The translations under genes and the position numbers were made by a program. Shown one piece after another: positions 44,594 through 44,623 of a DNA stretch of 44,623 bases. The notes under the pieces were generated by a model. That model had not been told where the DNA came from and searched no databases. It was given only the letters and a program-made list of their open reading frames with translations. Origin of the DNA: Lentilactobacillus parafarraginis DSM 18390 = JCM 14109 (GTDB lineage: Bacteria; Bacillota; Bacilli; Lactobacillales; Lactobacillaceae). Positions within the stretch are counted from its first letter, which is position 1. The number at the start of each line of letters is the position of its first letter. The DNA lies in assembly GCF_001435895.1 (NCBI RefSeq), contig NZ_AZFZ01000018.1:1-44623 (forward strand), read 5' to 3'.

Positions 44594-44623
44594 TGAAGTG
44601 AACCCCCATAGTTGGATGAAAAA
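44594..44623. mobile_element. terminal inverted repeat of an IS3/IS150-like insertion sequence (partial, window edge)
   Basis: TGAAGTGAACCCCCATAGTT followed by GGATGAAAAA matches the general form of IS3-family ends (TG at the tip, GTGAACCCC, AGTTGGA). It begins exactly where the efflux-gene terminator breaks off. No transposase lies inside the window, so the rest of the element should be beyond base 44623. Confidence 0.5.

Overview
The window looks like chromosomal DNA of a Gram-positive lactic acid bacterium of the family Lactobacillaceae, possibly a Lentilactobacillus-type heterofermenter; the genus is a guess. The basis is moderate GC, AGGAGG-type ribosome binding sites, CcpA (cre) sites, lipoproteins with LxGC lipoboxes, five T-box riboswitches, pyruvate oxidase, GH25 lysozymes and lactobacillar surface-protein style. 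No rRNA, tRNA or CRISPR was found. Most genes are on the minus strand.

Layout. (1) 1-1.1 kb: the N-terminal half of an MFS transporter and a small unknown protein. (2) 1.4-8.9 kb: a sugar locus with a secreted clan GH-A glycosidase carrying a CBM35-like module, a GH127 beta-L-arabinofuranosidase, a GPH-family symporter and a divergent AraC regulator. cre-like sites lie at the promoters. It probably uses plant (hydroxyproline-linked) beta-arabino-oligosaccharides. (3) 8.9-13.2 kb: cell-envelope genes, comprising a small membrane protein, two tandem GH25 lysozymes, an orphan Mn/Zn-binding lipoprotein with a Zur-like box, and an amidase. (4) 13.3-21 kb: YcaC-like hydrolase, Ile T-box plus brnQ, a 2-hydroxyacid dehydrogenase, nitroreductase, pyruvate oxidase and an alpha/beta hydrolase. 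(5) 21.1-23.5 kb: prephenate dehydratase, and a PanE-like reductase behind a Val T-box. (6) 23.5-38.3 kb: a methionine-starvation region with three Met T-boxes. They control a cystine-type ABC importer, cystathionine lyase, and a ten-gene operon. (7) 38.3-44.6 kb: HtpX/LemA, ArgE/DapE peptidase, glutamate dehydrogenase and a DHA2 efflux pump. Its terminator appears to be split by the end of an IS3-like element at the window edge.

The most interesting unit is the ten-gene operon at 26.26-36.44 kb. It encodes two paralogous cysteine-containing SsuA/NMT1-like binding proteins, a permease, an ATPase, an Ldh2-type (usually L-specific) dehydrogenase, O-acetylhomoserine sulfhydrylase, M20 amidohydrolase, aminotransferase, D-2-hydroxyacid dehydrogenase and GNAT acetyltransferase. 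The operon sits behind a Met-codon T-box. My inference is that it salvages methionine from oxidised, deaminated or N-acylated forms: hydrolysis of N-acyl-Met, oxidation of both stereoisomers of the 2-hydroxy analogue to the keto acid, then transamination. The sulfhydrylase would add de novo synthesis. A parallel logic (Val T-box in front of a ketopantoate-reductase-like enzyme) occurs next door.
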